In this document: positions 25,587 through 34,600 of the stretch, in pieces | How positions within the stretch are numbered: position 1 is the first letter of the stretch | Layout of the letters: each line of letters begins with the position of its first letter | Source: Bernardetia sp. MNP-M8 | Lineage (GTDB): Bacteria; Bacteroidota; Bacteroidia; Cytophagales; Bernardetiaceae | Assembly: GCF_037126285.1 (NCBI RefSeq) | Contig: NZ_CP147012.1 | Span: 434,001 to 498,000, forward strand | Length of the DNA: 64,000 nucleotides | Reading direction: 5' to 3' | Program-made: the position numbers and the translations under genes | The notes under the pieces: model-generated | Told to the model about the DNA's origin: nothing | What the model saw: only the letters and a program-made list of their open reading frames with translations | Database searches by the model: none

Positions 25587-26195
25587 TTACTTGTCCCACT
25601 CTCTTAGCCAAAATGTTAAGTTATGAAACTCTTCTTGTTCTGTTTCTATGTCCTTCCAAGCAATTTGAGTTTGTAAGTTTGGTTGTTTCTCATACTTCCT
25701 ATGTTTCCAAAATTCTTCTAAGGTTTGGTAATTTTTAGGACGTAAAGGATGGTCATCTGGACGATTAATTCCACAAAAAGTAGTAAATCTTCCTTCAACT
25801 ATATTCTTCTTTTTGAAGTAATTAGCAGCCCACTTTTCTCGTTCTTCAAAAAAACGAACTCCTATTCCTTGATTTCTGTATTTTTTTTGTAGGACAGATT
25901 CTTCAAAATAAACTCCTTTACTTATATCATAACCTTTTGCAATGAAAGGAAACTGAATAAATGTATCTGATTCTTCTAAAGCAATACAGGTAGAAGCTCC
26001 AACAACCTCTTTTCCATCAAAAGCTAACACTACAGCTGCATGCTTTGCATGAATATAAGAATATAAATATACTTGTTCGTAATCAAAATCGCCATCGTAT
26101 AAATAAGGATATTCTTTAAATATTTCGATTCTAAGTCCTGCTAAATTTCGAATATAGGGTTGTATAGCATCTCCTGTGAATAATTGTATATGCAT
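25587..26195 (-). CDS. GNAT-family acetyltransferase
   Basis: 202 residues from the ATG at 26195. A longer reading from 26243 adds 16 residues unlike the family. The protein starts MHIQLFTGDAIQPYIRNLAGLRIEIFKEYPYLYDG. The central strand AVVLAFDGKEVVGASTCIAL and the acetyl-CoA loop KKYRNQGIGVRFFEEREKWA (RNQGIG) mark a GNAT fold. The segment FTTFCGINRPDDHPLRPKNY is conserved-looking and may form the acceptor site. The C-terminal part has many aromatic residues. The substrate is unknown. It converges with the TPR gene. Confidence 0.78.
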   Translation of the reverse strand: MHIQLFTGDAIQPYIRNLAGLRIEIFKEYPYLYDGDFDYEQVYLYSYIHAKHAAVVLAFDGKEVVGASTCIALEESDTFIQFPFIAKGYDISKGVYFEESVLQKKYRNQGIGVRFFEEREKWAANYFKKKNIVEGRFTTFCGINRPDDHPLRPKNYQTLEEFWKHRKYEKQPNLQTQIAWKDIETEQEEFHNLTFWLREWDK

Positions 26196-26326
26196 GAAAA
26201 AAGTAGGAAGATTTATTGTTTGATGAACATAGATAAATAACAAAAACTGTTTTTTTAATTACATTTTCATATAATTAAAAAAACAGTTTATTGAATCAAT
26301 GAAATAATTTGAGTAGTCTTATTAGA

Positions 26327-26743
26327 TTATACTTCTAATTCTCTCAATGTTTCGTGTGTTAAAGGTTTATTGATGTACTTACGTACAAAATTATAATTTT
26401 TCGCCTTGCTCATATCTTTCGGATTGATAGAAGAAGTAAGCATTACAATTTTACAATAATTTTGAGTAAAATCAGAAAGTGTATTGAATTGATCTAAAAA
26501 CTGAAATCCATCCATAAGAGGCATATCAATATCTAAGAATATAATTTGTGGAAGAACCTTATTATTAGGCATGTCTTGTGCAATCTTTTCTACATTACGT
26601 AAAAACTCAATCGCACTTTTTGCACCTGAATGTGTGTAAATTTTATCACAAATTTCTGCTGTCTGAATCATTTTTTGATTAATAAGATTGTCGATTTCAT
26701 TATCGTCAATCAGCATTACTGCATAATATTTTTTATCTGCCAT
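26327..26743 (-). CDS. Single-domain response regulator (CheY-like)
   Basis: 138 residues forming one receiver domain only. Acidic pocket Asp13-Asp14 (LIDDNEID), phospho-acceptor Asp71 in FLDIDMPLMDGF, Thr/Ser switch in VMLTSSI, and Lys in YINKPL. No output domain, so it must act by protein-protein contact. The inserted region before the third strand (NVEKIAQDMPNNKVLPQ) is common in Bacteroidota single receivers. No histidine kinase gene is adjacent, so the partner is encoded elsewhere. Confidence 0.93.
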   Translation of the reverse strand: MADKKYYAVMLIDDNEIDNLINQKMIQTAEICDKIYTHSGAKSAIEFLRNVEKIAQDMPNNKVLPQIIFLDIDMPLMDGFQFLDQFNTLSDFTQNYCKIVMLTSSINPKDMSKAKNYNFVRKYINKPLTHETLRELEV

Positions 26744-27121
26744 ACGAATAAATTTAATTCTGAGTTAAAGTGCAAACTAATTAAATGAGCAAAAATGACT
26801 ATTAAATAAATTGAATAAGTTCTGCTCGCTAAATAATGATGTGTAAAAATAAATTAACTTAAATAATAATTGATAATAAATTATTCAATAAGTTGATTTA
26901 AAATAAATTTTATTTCCTTGTATTGAAATTTCTTAATAGAATAGAAGCAATAAACATAAGCATTTATCATACAATCTATATAAATTTACTCAAAGAAAAA
27001 AATAATCTTTTGTTATAGCAAATCTATACGCAAAATAGATTCTATTTTCTACAGCAATTTTTCTCTAATTTGATATTTTTATAAAAAAACCCTTTTTTGA
27101 ACTATTTTTTTATCTTTTTAC
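26744..27121. other. Intergenic, no gene seen
   Basis: About 380 very AT-rich bases between the response regulator gene and the tRNA promoter. No ORF, hairpin or repeat stands out. Confidence 0.5.
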
Positions 27122-27152
27122 TTGTATATCTACAAATCTTTTCTTAGATTTG
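27122..27152 (+). promoter_or_regulatory. tRNA promoter (TTG-N20-TAGATTTG)
   Basis: TTG at 27122-27124, 20 bases, TAGATTTG at 27145-27152. Start expected near 27159, about 45 bases before the tRNA. Confidence 0.8.
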
Positions 27153-27203
27153 CATTCCCTTTCAGACAAAGGGAGTTCTTTTATTTAAAAATAAATAGAG
27201 AAT

Positions 27204-27277
27204 GGGTCTATAGCTCAGTTGGTTAGAGCACCTGACTCATAATCAGGTGGTCCCAGGTTCGAGCCCTGGTGGACCCA
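27204..27277 (+). tRNA. tRNA with anticodon CAT (elongator Met or Ile2)
   Basis: Acceptor GGGTCTA/TGGACCC (one G-U), D arm GCTC/GAGC with AGTTGGTTA loop, anticodon stem CCTGA/TCAGG with loop CTCATAA, variable TGGTC, T arm CCAGG/CCTGG with TTCGAGC, discriminator A. The anticodon CAT serves Met or, with lysidine, Ile AUA. I cannot decide between them. The D-loop and acceptor do not look like an initiator. CCA is not encoded. Confidence 0.93.
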
Positions 27278-27305
27278 CAACCTAAGTCGTAACAGGCAAA
27301 ATAAG

Positions 27306-27345
27306 AAGGCAATTTCTAAAGTAATTTGGAAATTGCCTTTTTTTA
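27306..27345 (+). terminator. Terminator after tRNA(CAT)
   Basis: AAGGCAATTTC pairs with GAAATTGCCTT over a 12-base loop and runs into seven Ts. Confidence 0.9.
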
Positions 27346-27384
27346 TTTGTTTTATTTTGTCAGATTTATTTTTTGAAGATAATA

Positions 27385-28347
27385 TTATTTGAGTTTAACT
27401 TCCAGTCCTCTAAGTCCCATATCAATAACTTGTTCAGTGACTTGACTCCCTACATTAATATCCCATTTGCCATTTGAGTTGGTATCTTTCCATTCAAAAC
27501 TATCTTGGATAGAAAAAGAAAGTACAACTGTAATATCGTTTGTTTCTTTTCCAGTAATAGTCAAAGGAGTTGAAAAAGAACCTGTGATTACACACGAGCC
27601 AGCAGGAACAGGGGAAGTAGCAGCTAAAGGATTGACAACAGTAGTGCCAGCAGACTGTCCAGTAGTTACTTCATTTGCTGTATAATTATATTGAGGAATA
27701 GAAATGGTAGTTTCAAAAGCCCAAAACCCTTGTTTTTTGTCATCATTAACAGAGATAGTTTTGTTTTTGACTGTAAAATCTTCAATTCTTGTATTGTAGC
27801 CAATAAAACCTGCAATTGTTCCTTCTTGATTTGGTAAATTTATATTTTCACTTCCAACTTGAATATTATTCAAATCATACTTGATAGATAAATTTTGATA
27901 CGCCACCGAAGCACGTATCCATTCATATTTTCCTACTGCAATGTCTTTTATTGGCACTTCTAAAAATACTGTACCTTTTGGACTTACAATAGCCTTCGAA
28001 AAATCAATAGCTGTATTGAATCCATTTTTGCTTGAATTTACTTCTTCATTCTTATATAAAATTTCTCCTTCTCCAAGCTGTGTAAATGCAGAAGGAGCAA
28101 ACTCAATATAATGAACACTCATAGAGTTAAAAGTAGGTGTTTGGGCTGCATTTCCTGCTGCTATTCCTATAGGTTGAGCTAAATTATTAAGTCGTTGCTG
28201 ATTGGGGTCAAAATCAAACTCAAAGCGAATTTTTGCTCTACTTTCAGATGGATTTGTCTCTTCTACTTTTGTTTGACAAGAGGAAAAAACACCTATTTTT
28301 ACTAAAAATAAGAGAATAATTAATTTATTTTGTGATAGATAATTCAT
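27385..28347 (-). CDS. Lipoprotein of unknown function
   Basis: 320 residues from the ATG at 28347, chosen because it gives a clean signal (MNYLSQNKLIILLFLVKIG) with lipobox FSSC (Cys24). The reading 18 codons longer starts within non-signal sequence. The mature part is beta-rich: RIRFEFDFDPNQQRLNN-like start (KIRFEFDFDPNQQRL), MSVHYIEFAPSAFT, GKYEWIRASVAYQN, CVITGSFSTPLTIT, then an EF-like DTNSNGKWDIN segment. It closes with VIDMGLRGLEVKLK. The layout recalls surface carbohydrate- or ligand-binding lipoproteins, but no family is recognised. It is likely monocistronic; the aroA gene upstream on the same strand is ~160 bases away. Confidence 0.75.
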   Translation of the reverse strand: MNYLSQNKLIILLFLVKIGVFSSCQTKVEETNPSESRAKIRFEFDFDPNQQRLNNLAQPIGIAAGNAAQTPTFNSMSVHYIEFAPSAFTQLGEGEILYKNEEVNSSKNGFNTAIDFSKAIVSPKGTVFLEVPIKDIAVGKYEWIRASVAYQNLSIKYDLNNIQVGSENINLPNQEGTIAGFIGYNTRIEDFTVKNKTISVNDDKKQGFWAFETTISIPQYNYTANEVTTGQSAGTTVVNPLAATSPVPAGSCVITGSFSTPLTITGKETNDITVVLSFSIQDSFEWKDTNSNGKWDINVGSQVTEQVIDMGLRGLEVKLK

Positions 28348-28510
28348 AGGAAAAAATTTGATTTGTATGTAGTTGGTGAAAAAACAACAAGATTTAAACA
28401 AAGTAGTTAATCACATTATCTAATACAAATTTCTAACCTAAGTTAATCTGGCTTATCAAATCACAACTTGAAAATTAATTAGCTTTAAAAATCTAATTTG
28501 CAATATTTTT

Positions 28511-29836
28511 TTATTTTACTCTAAACCCCATCTTTTGCATATCTTCCCAAAAGCTAGGATATGATTTTTGTACGACTTCTGGACTTTCAATCGTAATGGG
28601 AAAAAGTAACGCCAAAGGAGCAAATGCCATCGCCATACGGTGGTCATGGTAAGTTTTTAGAGACTCAGTAGGAGCATGAAGTTCACAAACAGGAATATGA
28701 AGTTCATTATCATTGATAATTTCTATTTCTGCACCAAATTTAGCAAGTTCTATCTTGAGAGCTGTAAGTCTGTCAGTTTCTTTTATTTTTAAGCTATGTA
28801 ATCCTGTCATGTGTGCTTCTACTCCTAAAGCTGCACACAAAACAGCCATTGTTTGCGCCAAATCTGGACAAGGTGTAAAATCATATTTGAAAGGAGAACG
28901 CCTAGACGAAGTTTTTTGCAAACGAACACCATCTTTTTCGTAATGTGTTCTGATTCCTAAACCTTTCATCATCTTTACAATTCGGTTATCTCCCTGCCAC
29001 GATTTTTCTCTAAGTCCTTTCAAAAACAATTCAGATTTAGAGCAAATAGCAGCCATACTGTACCAATAACTTGCAGCTGACCAATCTGATTCGATTTTAT
29101 ATTGGTTTGCGCTATATTGTTGATGAGGAATAATAATTCGGTTTTCTGTCCAAGAATGTAAAATACCAAAATGCTGCATCAACTCTAAAGTCATTTTGAT
29201 ATAGGGTTCAGAGGAAACAGGAGGAATAATTTCTAATAAAATTCCTTTAGGTAGAAGAGGGGCAATCATCAAGATAGCCGAAATATACTGACTACTTATA
29301 TTTCCTTGAATAGAAATAGTTTGTTTTTGTGATTCAGGACTAAAACCGTGTATAAAAAGTGGCGGAAATCCATCTTCTTTTTCATAAGTGATTTGTGCGC
29401 CTAGTTCACGAAGTGCCAACACTAATTCTTTTATTGGACGCTGGTGCATTCTATCTGTTCCCTTCAAAAGTGTGGGATGATTTTTTATTGTACAAAAAGC
29501 TGTCAGAAATCGCATTGTTGTTCCTGCATCTTGAACATCTAACACCAAATCTAAAGAAACATCATCAGCACTTCTTCCCTTTGCACGGCTTCGAATATCT
29601 TCTTCTTGTTCTTCGATATCTCTAAATTGAGCTAATAAGCCTTGTAAAATTTTGGTATCTCTAGCTGCTGAAAGATTGACTAAATTACATTTTTTTTCAC
29701 AAAGAGCCTCTATAATTAAGGCACGATTACTTTCACTTTTAGAAGAAGGCAAAAATATGTCTCCTTCAAGATTAATTTTGGGAGAAGAAATATGTAAAGA
29801 AGGCAAAACAAGAAAAGGAGAGGGAGAAACAGACAT
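28511..29836 (-). CDS. aroA: 3-phosphoshikimate 1-carboxyvinyltransferase (EPSP synthase)
   Basis: 441 residues with the EPSP synthase pattern: LPSSKSESNRALII (Lys and Ser of the S3P site), DAGTTMRFLTAF, GTDRMHQRPIKELV, GNISSQYISAILM, ESDWSAASYWYSMAA, KIKETDRLTALKIELAKFGA, and a terminal DHRMAMAFA. It joins shikimate-3-phosphate and PEP on the path to aromatic amino acids. An inserted charged segment (EEDIRSRAKGRSADDVSLD, about residues 77-95) precedes the DAGTT motif and is longer than usual. The MSVSPSPF start adds about 20 residues before the first beta strand. Identification is secure. Confidence 0.95.
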   Translation of the reverse strand: MSVSPSPFLVLPSLHISSPKINLEGDIFLPSSKSESNRALIIEALCEKKCNLVNLSAARDTKILQGLLAQFRDIEEQEEDIRSRAKGRSADDVSLDLVLDVQDAGTTMRFLTAFCTIKNHPTLLKGTDRMHQRPIKELVLALRELGAQITYEKEDGFPPLFIHGFSPESQKQTISIQGNISSQYISAILMIAPLLPKGILLEIIPPVSSEPYIKMTLELMQHFGILHSWTENRIIIPHQQYSANQYKIESDWSAASYWYSMAAICSKSELFLKGLREKSWQGDNRIVKMMKGLGIRTHYEKDGVRLQKTSSRRSPFKYDFTPCPDLAQTMAVLCAALGVEAHMTGLHSLKIKETDRLTALKIELAKFGAEIEIINDNELHIPVCELHAPTESLKTYHDHRMAMAFAPLALLFPITIESPEVVQKSYPSFWEDMQKMGFRVK

Positions 29837-30286
29837 AGAAGTAATGATTGTTTTTGTATAAGCAAGTCAATTTATTTTGATGATAGTATAATTGTATTTT
29901 GGAGGAATGTGTTGCAAGAATTTGCTACAATAATTCATTCTCTTTTATACGAATATCAATTATAAAATCGTTTTTAGTGGTTTGGACTAGGATGTTTTTG
30001 TATTACTATACAAATAAAGTTCCTAAATTTTAGAGAAACAAGAACTCTTATTTTTTTACTTGATTTTAATGTAAAAATTAAACTAAGATTTGCCTTATGT
30101 TTTTTATTTTTAACAAAATTTTCATTCCCATTTCAATCTATTTTCAAACAACTTGGCTCGTTTTGTGTTTTGTAAGAATATGATTTTAATCAAAAAACGA
30201 ATGACTATTTTTTAGTGTCATTGTTTTAGAACTTAGAAGTCATCACTTTTTTAAACTATTTTTTTCTAAACCTCATTTTTATTATT
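29837..30286. other. Intergenic between divergent aroA and OmpA-type genes
   Basis: 450 AT-rich bases. Presumably contains both promoters, but no full TTG-N19-TAnnTTTG match was found on either strand, and no ORF or strong hairpin. Confidence 0.45.
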
Positions 30287-30976
30287 ATGAAAAATATTCA
30301 AACAAAATTTCAAACTCTTTTAGTTTATACTCTCGTTTTAGCTATTGCTTCATTTGTACTTCCTTCTTGTGCTTCTTGGAGTAATGCAGGTAAAGGTGCA
30401 GCTATTGGTGGTGCAGCTGGTGGTACAATTGGTGGCGTAGCTTCTAAAAAGAATCCTGTAGCAGGTGGTATTATTGGCGCAGTAGTAGGTGGTGCAGCTG
30501 GTGCAGCTATTGGAGCATATATGGACAAGCAAGCAAAAGACATTGAAGAAGAAGTAGAAGACGCAAAAGTAGTACGTGTAGAAGAGGGCATTAATCTTAC
30601 TTTTGATTCAGGTATTTTATTTGGTTTTGATAAATCGGATTTAAACAGCAGTTCAAGAGAAAGTATCGCTAAATTAGGCAGAATTTTAAATGAATATCCT
30701 GATACTCGCCTTACCATTCAAGGACATACAGACGATAAAGGTGATGATAACTATAACAGACAACTTTCTGCTAAAAGAGCTGATGCAGTACGTGATTACT
30801 TAATTGCTAATGGCGTAAAAGGTGGTAGATTAAACACAGTTGCTTATGGAGAAACTGCTCCTGTGGCAAGTAATAGTACTGAAGCGGGAAGAGCGCAGAA
30901 CCGTCGTGTTGAAGTGATAATTGTAGCTAATGACGAGTTGAAACGCAAAGCAGAAAAAGGAGAATTGAAAAACTAA
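30287..30976 (+). CDS. OmpA-family peptidoglycan-associated lipoprotein with glycine zipper
   Basis: 229 residues. Lipoprotein signal with LPSC (Cys28). Next comes a glycine-zipper region (about 33-82: GKGAAIGGAAGGTIGGV and GIIGAVVGGAAGAAIGAY) likely to insert in or pack against the outer membrane, a short charged linker, and a C-terminal OmpA/MotB domain (about 118-215). The peptidoglycan-binding motif is seen as LTIQGHTDDKGDDNYNRQLSxxRA and GRAQNRRVEV. It should tether the outer membrane to the wall. A short Lys/Glu tail ends the protein. Monocistronic, with a strong terminator. Confidence 0.92.
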   Translation: MKNIQTKFQTLLVYTLVLAIASFVLPSCASWSNAGKGAAIGGAAGGTIGGVASKKNPVAGGIIGAVVGGAAGAAIGAYMDKQAKDIEEEVEDAKVVRVEEGINLTFDSGILFGFDKSDLNSSSRESIAKLGRILNEYPDTRLTIQGHTDDKGDDNYNRQLSAKRADAVRDYLIANGVKGGRLNTVAYGETAPVASNSTEAGRAQNRRVEVIIVANDELKRKAEKGELKN

Positions 30977-31003
30977 TTTTAAAATCTTTTTTAAGATACA
31001 AAG

Positions 31004-31043
31004 ACCATTCTATCAAAATAATATTGAATAGAATGGTTTTTTT
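31004..31043 (+). terminator. Terminator after the OmpA-type gene
   Basis: ACCATTCTAT pairs with ATAGAATGGT over a 14-base loop and is followed by T6. Confidence 0.88.
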
Positions 31044-31235
31044 ATGATTTTTGATTTAATTTATGAGTATGGAATTTCATTGAAATAGAAGATGACTAAT
31101 TTTTGAAATTTAAGATACAGATAGTTTGAATATCTTTTTTCACGTTAAAATCCATAAAAAGATTTCTAAATCCTGTTTTTTATAACGAAATTTGTGTTAA
31201 AATCAGTTCAAATCAAAAATCAGCACCACTAGCCT

Positions 31236-31784
31236 TTGAAAAAACTTCTACCTTTTTTTATTCTTGTCATGGTATCGCTTATATTTTTCAATCAATTAGG
31301 ATATTGGTTGGCTTTTGAAGCTATGCACACACAAATAAAAAGAGAAGTCAGGCAACACTTAAAAGACAAAAGTAAATTAGAGGTTATAATTGTTCCTACA
31401 GAGTGGGTTTCGCCCAACAATAACACTGAAAATTTCATTTGGGTAAAACCTCAGAAAGAATTCAAATACAAAGGAAGTTTGTATGATGTTTCTTCTTCCT
31501 ATCAAAAAGCTGATAGTACATATTTTAGGGTTTATAATGATAAAGATGAAAAACAGCTTTATCAAACTTTTGCCTTTCAACTCAAGGAAAATCAAAATCC
31601 GTTTCATCAGAGTAAAGCTTCTTATCCTCTCAAGAATTTTATAAAAGAAGCCCTTATCTTATCAGAGAATAAATTTTCTAGTAATTCTATAAGTAATTTT
31701 ATTTCTATTTCTCCAAAAAGCAAATGGCATTTTTCTATTAAAGAATTTATTTTTGCACCAAACTCTCCTCCTCCAATAATTTAG
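31236..31784 (+). CDS. Hypothetical membrane-anchored protein (TTG start)
   Basis: 182 residues; family not recognised. A TTG start at 31236 is required for the full N-terminus, because an in-frame stop lies two codons upstream. It gives MKKLLPFFILVMVSLIFFNQ, a good signal or anchor. An ATG at 31269 would cut most of the hydrophobic stretch. The mature part has EVRQHLKDKSKLEVIIVP, a beta-rich core (FIWVKPQKEFKYKGSLYDV), and FAFQLKENQNPF. It has no Cys and is probably periplasmic. It precedes a TonB-dependent receptor by ~345 bases containing a repeat, so a functional link is possible but not shown. Confidence 0.6.
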   Translation: MKKLLPFFILVMVSLIFFNQLGYWLAFEAMHTQIKREVRQHLKDKSKLEVIIVPTEWVSPNNNTENFIWVKPQKEFKYKGSLYDVSSSYQKADSTYFRVYNDKDEKQLYQTFAFQLKENQNPFHQSKASYPLKNFIKEALILSENKFSSNSISNFISISPKSKWHFSIKEFIFAPNSPPPII

Positions 31785-31884
31785 TTTTCAATTAGTATAA
31801 AATCTATCACACATTTTTGGTCTTACCTATGGTACTGACCTTTCTTTAAGTGCATTGATAGTAAAATCAAAATATTCTTTCGCC

Positions 31885-32113
31885 GTTGTCGGTATGCCTA
31901 CCATAGCCGTAAGGTTAAAAATTTATTTGTCTTTCTGTTCCGTTAGGAACTATATATTGGTAGTTTCTTAATACAAAATGCGACCAATATACAACTCCTA
32001 TGGAGTAAATGAATTTTAATTTTTCTGTTTTTATCTACCAATAGGAAACTCCTAATGGAGTAAAAGGCAAAATTTCTCAATAGCCTTACGGACATGGTGT
32101 CCCTATCGACGAC
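31885..32113. repeat. Nested inverted-repeat element (229 bp)
   Basis: Outer arms 31885-31914 (GTTGTCGGTATGCC... to ...GCCGTAAGG) and 32084-32113 match as complements at 22 of 30 positions. Inside are GTTCCGTTAGGAAC (31937-31950), ATATTGGTAG, CCAATATACAACTCCTATGG and a second CTACCAATAGGAAACTCC block. The inner unit recurs at 49621-49751. No ORF. Confidence 0.7.
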
Positions 32114-32128
32114 ATTACTACATAAAAA

Positions 32129-34555
32129 ATGAAAACAAATTATTTCAAAATCATATTTGTGCTATTTTTAGGTGCTTTTTATTTTACTCAAAATCACGCT
32201 TATTCTCAATTTATAGAAGTTTTAGATGCTTCTAATCTTCAACCTTTAGAAGGAGTTTCTATTTATAATAAAAAAGAACAATCTGTTATTACCAATTCTC
32301 GTGGTAAGGCAAATTTGGATATTTTTGCAGACAATGATACCCTTTATTTTCGTTATTATGGGTATGACAATAAAAAAATAGCCAAAGCTGAAGCTGCTGA
32401 AATGATTCTTTTATCTGAAAAGGTTTTCGAAACTGAGCAAGTTGTTGTTTCGGCAAATAAATGGGAACAAGATAAAAAAGAAATTCCTAACGAGATTGTC
32501 AAAATTTCTCAAAAGGAAATTGCTTTTAATAATCCTCAAAATTCAGCTGATTTGTTAGGACAAACAGGACAAGTTTATATACAAAAAAGCCAAATGGGTG
32601 GAGGAAGCCCCATGTTTAGAGGTTTTAATGCAAATTCGGTTTTAATTGTTGTTGATGGTGTTCGTATGAATAATGCCATTTATCGCTCTGGAAACCTTCA
32701 AAATGTAATCAATCTTGATGCAAGTGCAATGGAAGAAGTTGAAGTCATTTTTGGACCTGGTTCGGTGATGTATGGAAGTGATGCACTTGGTGGCGTAATG
32801 GATTTTCACACCAAAAAAGCACGTTTTGCAACTGAAGAAAATTTGCTTGTTGGTGGAAGTGGTTTTGTCCGTTACGGTTCTGCCAATCAAGAGAAAACAG
32901 CAAATTTAACACTAAATATTGCAGGAAAACGACTAGCAAGTTTGACTACTTTTACGTATTCAGACTTTGATGATTTGCGTGTTGGGGGAGTTCGCCCAAG
33001 TGGAGAAGCCTATCAAGATTGGGGCAAACGCAATGAATATGTAGAAAGAGTAAATAGAAAAGATAGTATTCTGACAAATTCAAATCCACTTATTCAGAAA
33101 CAATCAGGCTATTCTCAATGGAACTTAATGCAAAAACTAACCTATCAAATTTCGGATAATCTACAGGCAGAATATGCACTTCATTATACTTCTTCGTCTG
33201 ATATTCCTCGTTACGATCGTTTGATACAAAAACGTGATGGCAAATTACGCTATGCAGAGTGGTATTATGGTCGTCAGCTTTGGGCAATGAATTATGGAAA
33301 ACTGACTTGGTATGCTAAAAACAAAGTATTTGATGCTATGCGTGTTATTGTCTCAAATCAGAAAGTAGAAGAATCTCGTCATAACAGAACAAGAGGCAAA
33401 GATTGGCGTGGTGACCGAACTGAAAATGTCAGTATGTCTTCTTTTAGTATTGATTTCGATAAAGATTTGAAAGATGACAAAAAACATCAAATTTTTTATG
33501 GTCTTGATTTTAATTATAATGTGGTACAATCAAGAGCTGTAGAAACAAATATAATTAATGATTTAGAGCGTCCTTTAGATACTCGCTATCCAGATGGAGG
33601 AAGTACGATGGCAATGGCAGCAGCATATTTCAATTATAAATGGAATATTTCTGAGAAAATGACGGCTACAGCAGGCGCACGTTATACACAAATTTGGACA
33701 GAAGCAAAATTTGATAGTAAAGAGTTTTTTGATTTTCCTTTTGATGAAGCTAAAGTCAATACAGGTGCATTTAATGGAAGTTTAGGGCTTACTTTCCGTC
33801 CTGCTGATTCTTGGCAGCTCAACGCAAATCTTTCATCAGGTTTCCGTGCGCCAAACGTAGATGATTTGGGAAAAGTATTTGATTCTCAACCAGGGAGTGT
33901 GGTTGTTCCTAACCCAAATCTTGCACCAGCTTATACATATAATGCCGAAATTGGAATCTCAAAAACATTTATAGATCGTGTTCGTGTTTCTGCTACAGGC
34001 TATTACACTATTTTGAATGATGCTATGGTATTGCGTAACTCTACATTTAACGGTCAAGATTCGATTGTTTATGATGGTGTTCTTAGTCAGGTTGTTTCAT
34101 ATCAAAATACAGATATTGGCTATATTTACGGAGTGAGTTCACAAATTGAAGCAGCCATTACAGACAAATTCAAATTTAAAACGACTTTTAATTATGTCTA
34201 TGGATTTGATGATGTAGCAGAAATAAGACTTCCTGATACGCCTCCAGCTTTTGGTTTGGTTTCACTAAAATATCATAACAAACGTTTTAGAGTAGAAGGT
34301 TTTGTAAACTATCAGTTCAAAAGTGTTGATTTTGATAAAATGTCACCAGAAGACCAAGGAGATACTATTTTTTATCCTGAAAATTTTATTCCTTCTTGGT
34401 GGACTTTGAACCTTCGTTCTAGTTATCAAATCAATAAAACATTTAGTGCCAATCTAAGTGCAGAAAATATTTTAGACCATTATTATCAATCGTACGGTTC
34501 TGGAATTGGTGGAGCAGGACGTAATTTTATTTTAGCTTTGAGAGCTAATTTTTAA
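32129..34555 (+). CDS. TonB-dependent outer-membrane receptor (heme/hemoglobin receptor-like)
   Basis: 808 residues. Signal peptide to about residue 28, then a carboxypeptidase-like regulatory Ig domain (about 28-95, ASNLQPLEGVSIYNKK), a plug domain (about 115-225), and a 22-strand-type beta-barrel ending in the aromatic residue Phe. The plug stretch GGGSPMFRGFNANSVLIVVD, followed by GVRMNNAIYRSGNLQNV and FGPGSVMYGSDALGGVM, is very like the hemoglobin/heme receptor group (HmuR type). Substrate by that likeness is heme or a similar iron source, an inference. It carries the usual RAPNVDDLG and LSAENILDHYYQSYGSG barrel motifs. No TonB or ABC partner is adjacent. Confidence 0.88.
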   Translation: MKTNYFKIIFVLFLGAFYFTQNHAYSQFIEVLDASNLQPLEGVSIYNKKEQSVITNSRGKANLDIFADNDTLYFRYYGYDNKKIAKAEAAEMILLSEKVFETEQVVVSANKWEQDKKEIPNEIVKISQKEIAFNNPQNSADLLGQTGQVYIQKSQMGGGSPMFRGFNANSVLIVVDGVRMNNAIYRSGNLQNVINLDASAMEEVEVIFGPGSVMYGSDALGGVMDFHTKKARFATEENLLVGGSGFVRYGSANQEKTANLTLNIAGKRLASLTTFTYSDFDDLRVGGVRPSGEAYQDWGKRNEYVERVNRKDSILTNSNPLIQKQSGYSQWNLMQKLTYQISDNLQAEYALHYTSSSDIPRYDRLIQKRDGKLRYAEWYYGRQLWAMNYGKLTWYAKNKVFDAMRVIVSNQKVEESRHNRTRGKDWRGDRTENVSMSSFSIDFDKDLKDDKKHQIFYGLDFNYNVVQSRAVETNIINDLERPLDTRYPDGGSTMAMAAAYFNYKWNISEKMTATAGARYTQIWTEAKFDSKEFFDFPFDEAKVNTGAFNGSLGLTFRPADSWQLNANLSSGFRAPNVDDLGKVFDSQPGSVVVPNPNLAPAYTYNAEIGISKTFIDRVRVSATGYYTILNDAMVLRNSTFNGQDSIVYDGVLSQVVSYQNTDIGYIYGVSSQIEAAITDKFKFKTTFNYVYGFDDVAEIRLPDTPPAFGLVSLKYHNKRFRVEGFVNYQFKSVDFDKMSPEDQGDTIFYPENFIPSWWTLNLRSSYQINKTFSANLSAENILDHYYQSYGSGIGGAGRNFILALRANF

Positions 34556-34563
34556 TTGATTTT

Positions 34564-34599
34564 ATATCTGTTACAAGCGTCGACGCTTGTAACAGATAT
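34564..34599. terminator. Perfect 36-base palindrome between convergent genes
   Basis: Two exact 18-base arms meet without a loop at GTC|GAC. It lies 8 bases after the receptor stop and one base from the stop of the Imm35-like gene. It could act as a bidirectional terminator, although no T run follows, or as a protein-binding site or repeat. Confidence 0.6.
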
Positions 34600-34600
34600 T

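Noticed and set aside
30325-30717. 130-residue minus-strand frame
   Set aside because: Antisense shadow of the glycine-zipper and OmpA coding region; composition (Pro/Ala/Thr-rich) follows from the sense codons.
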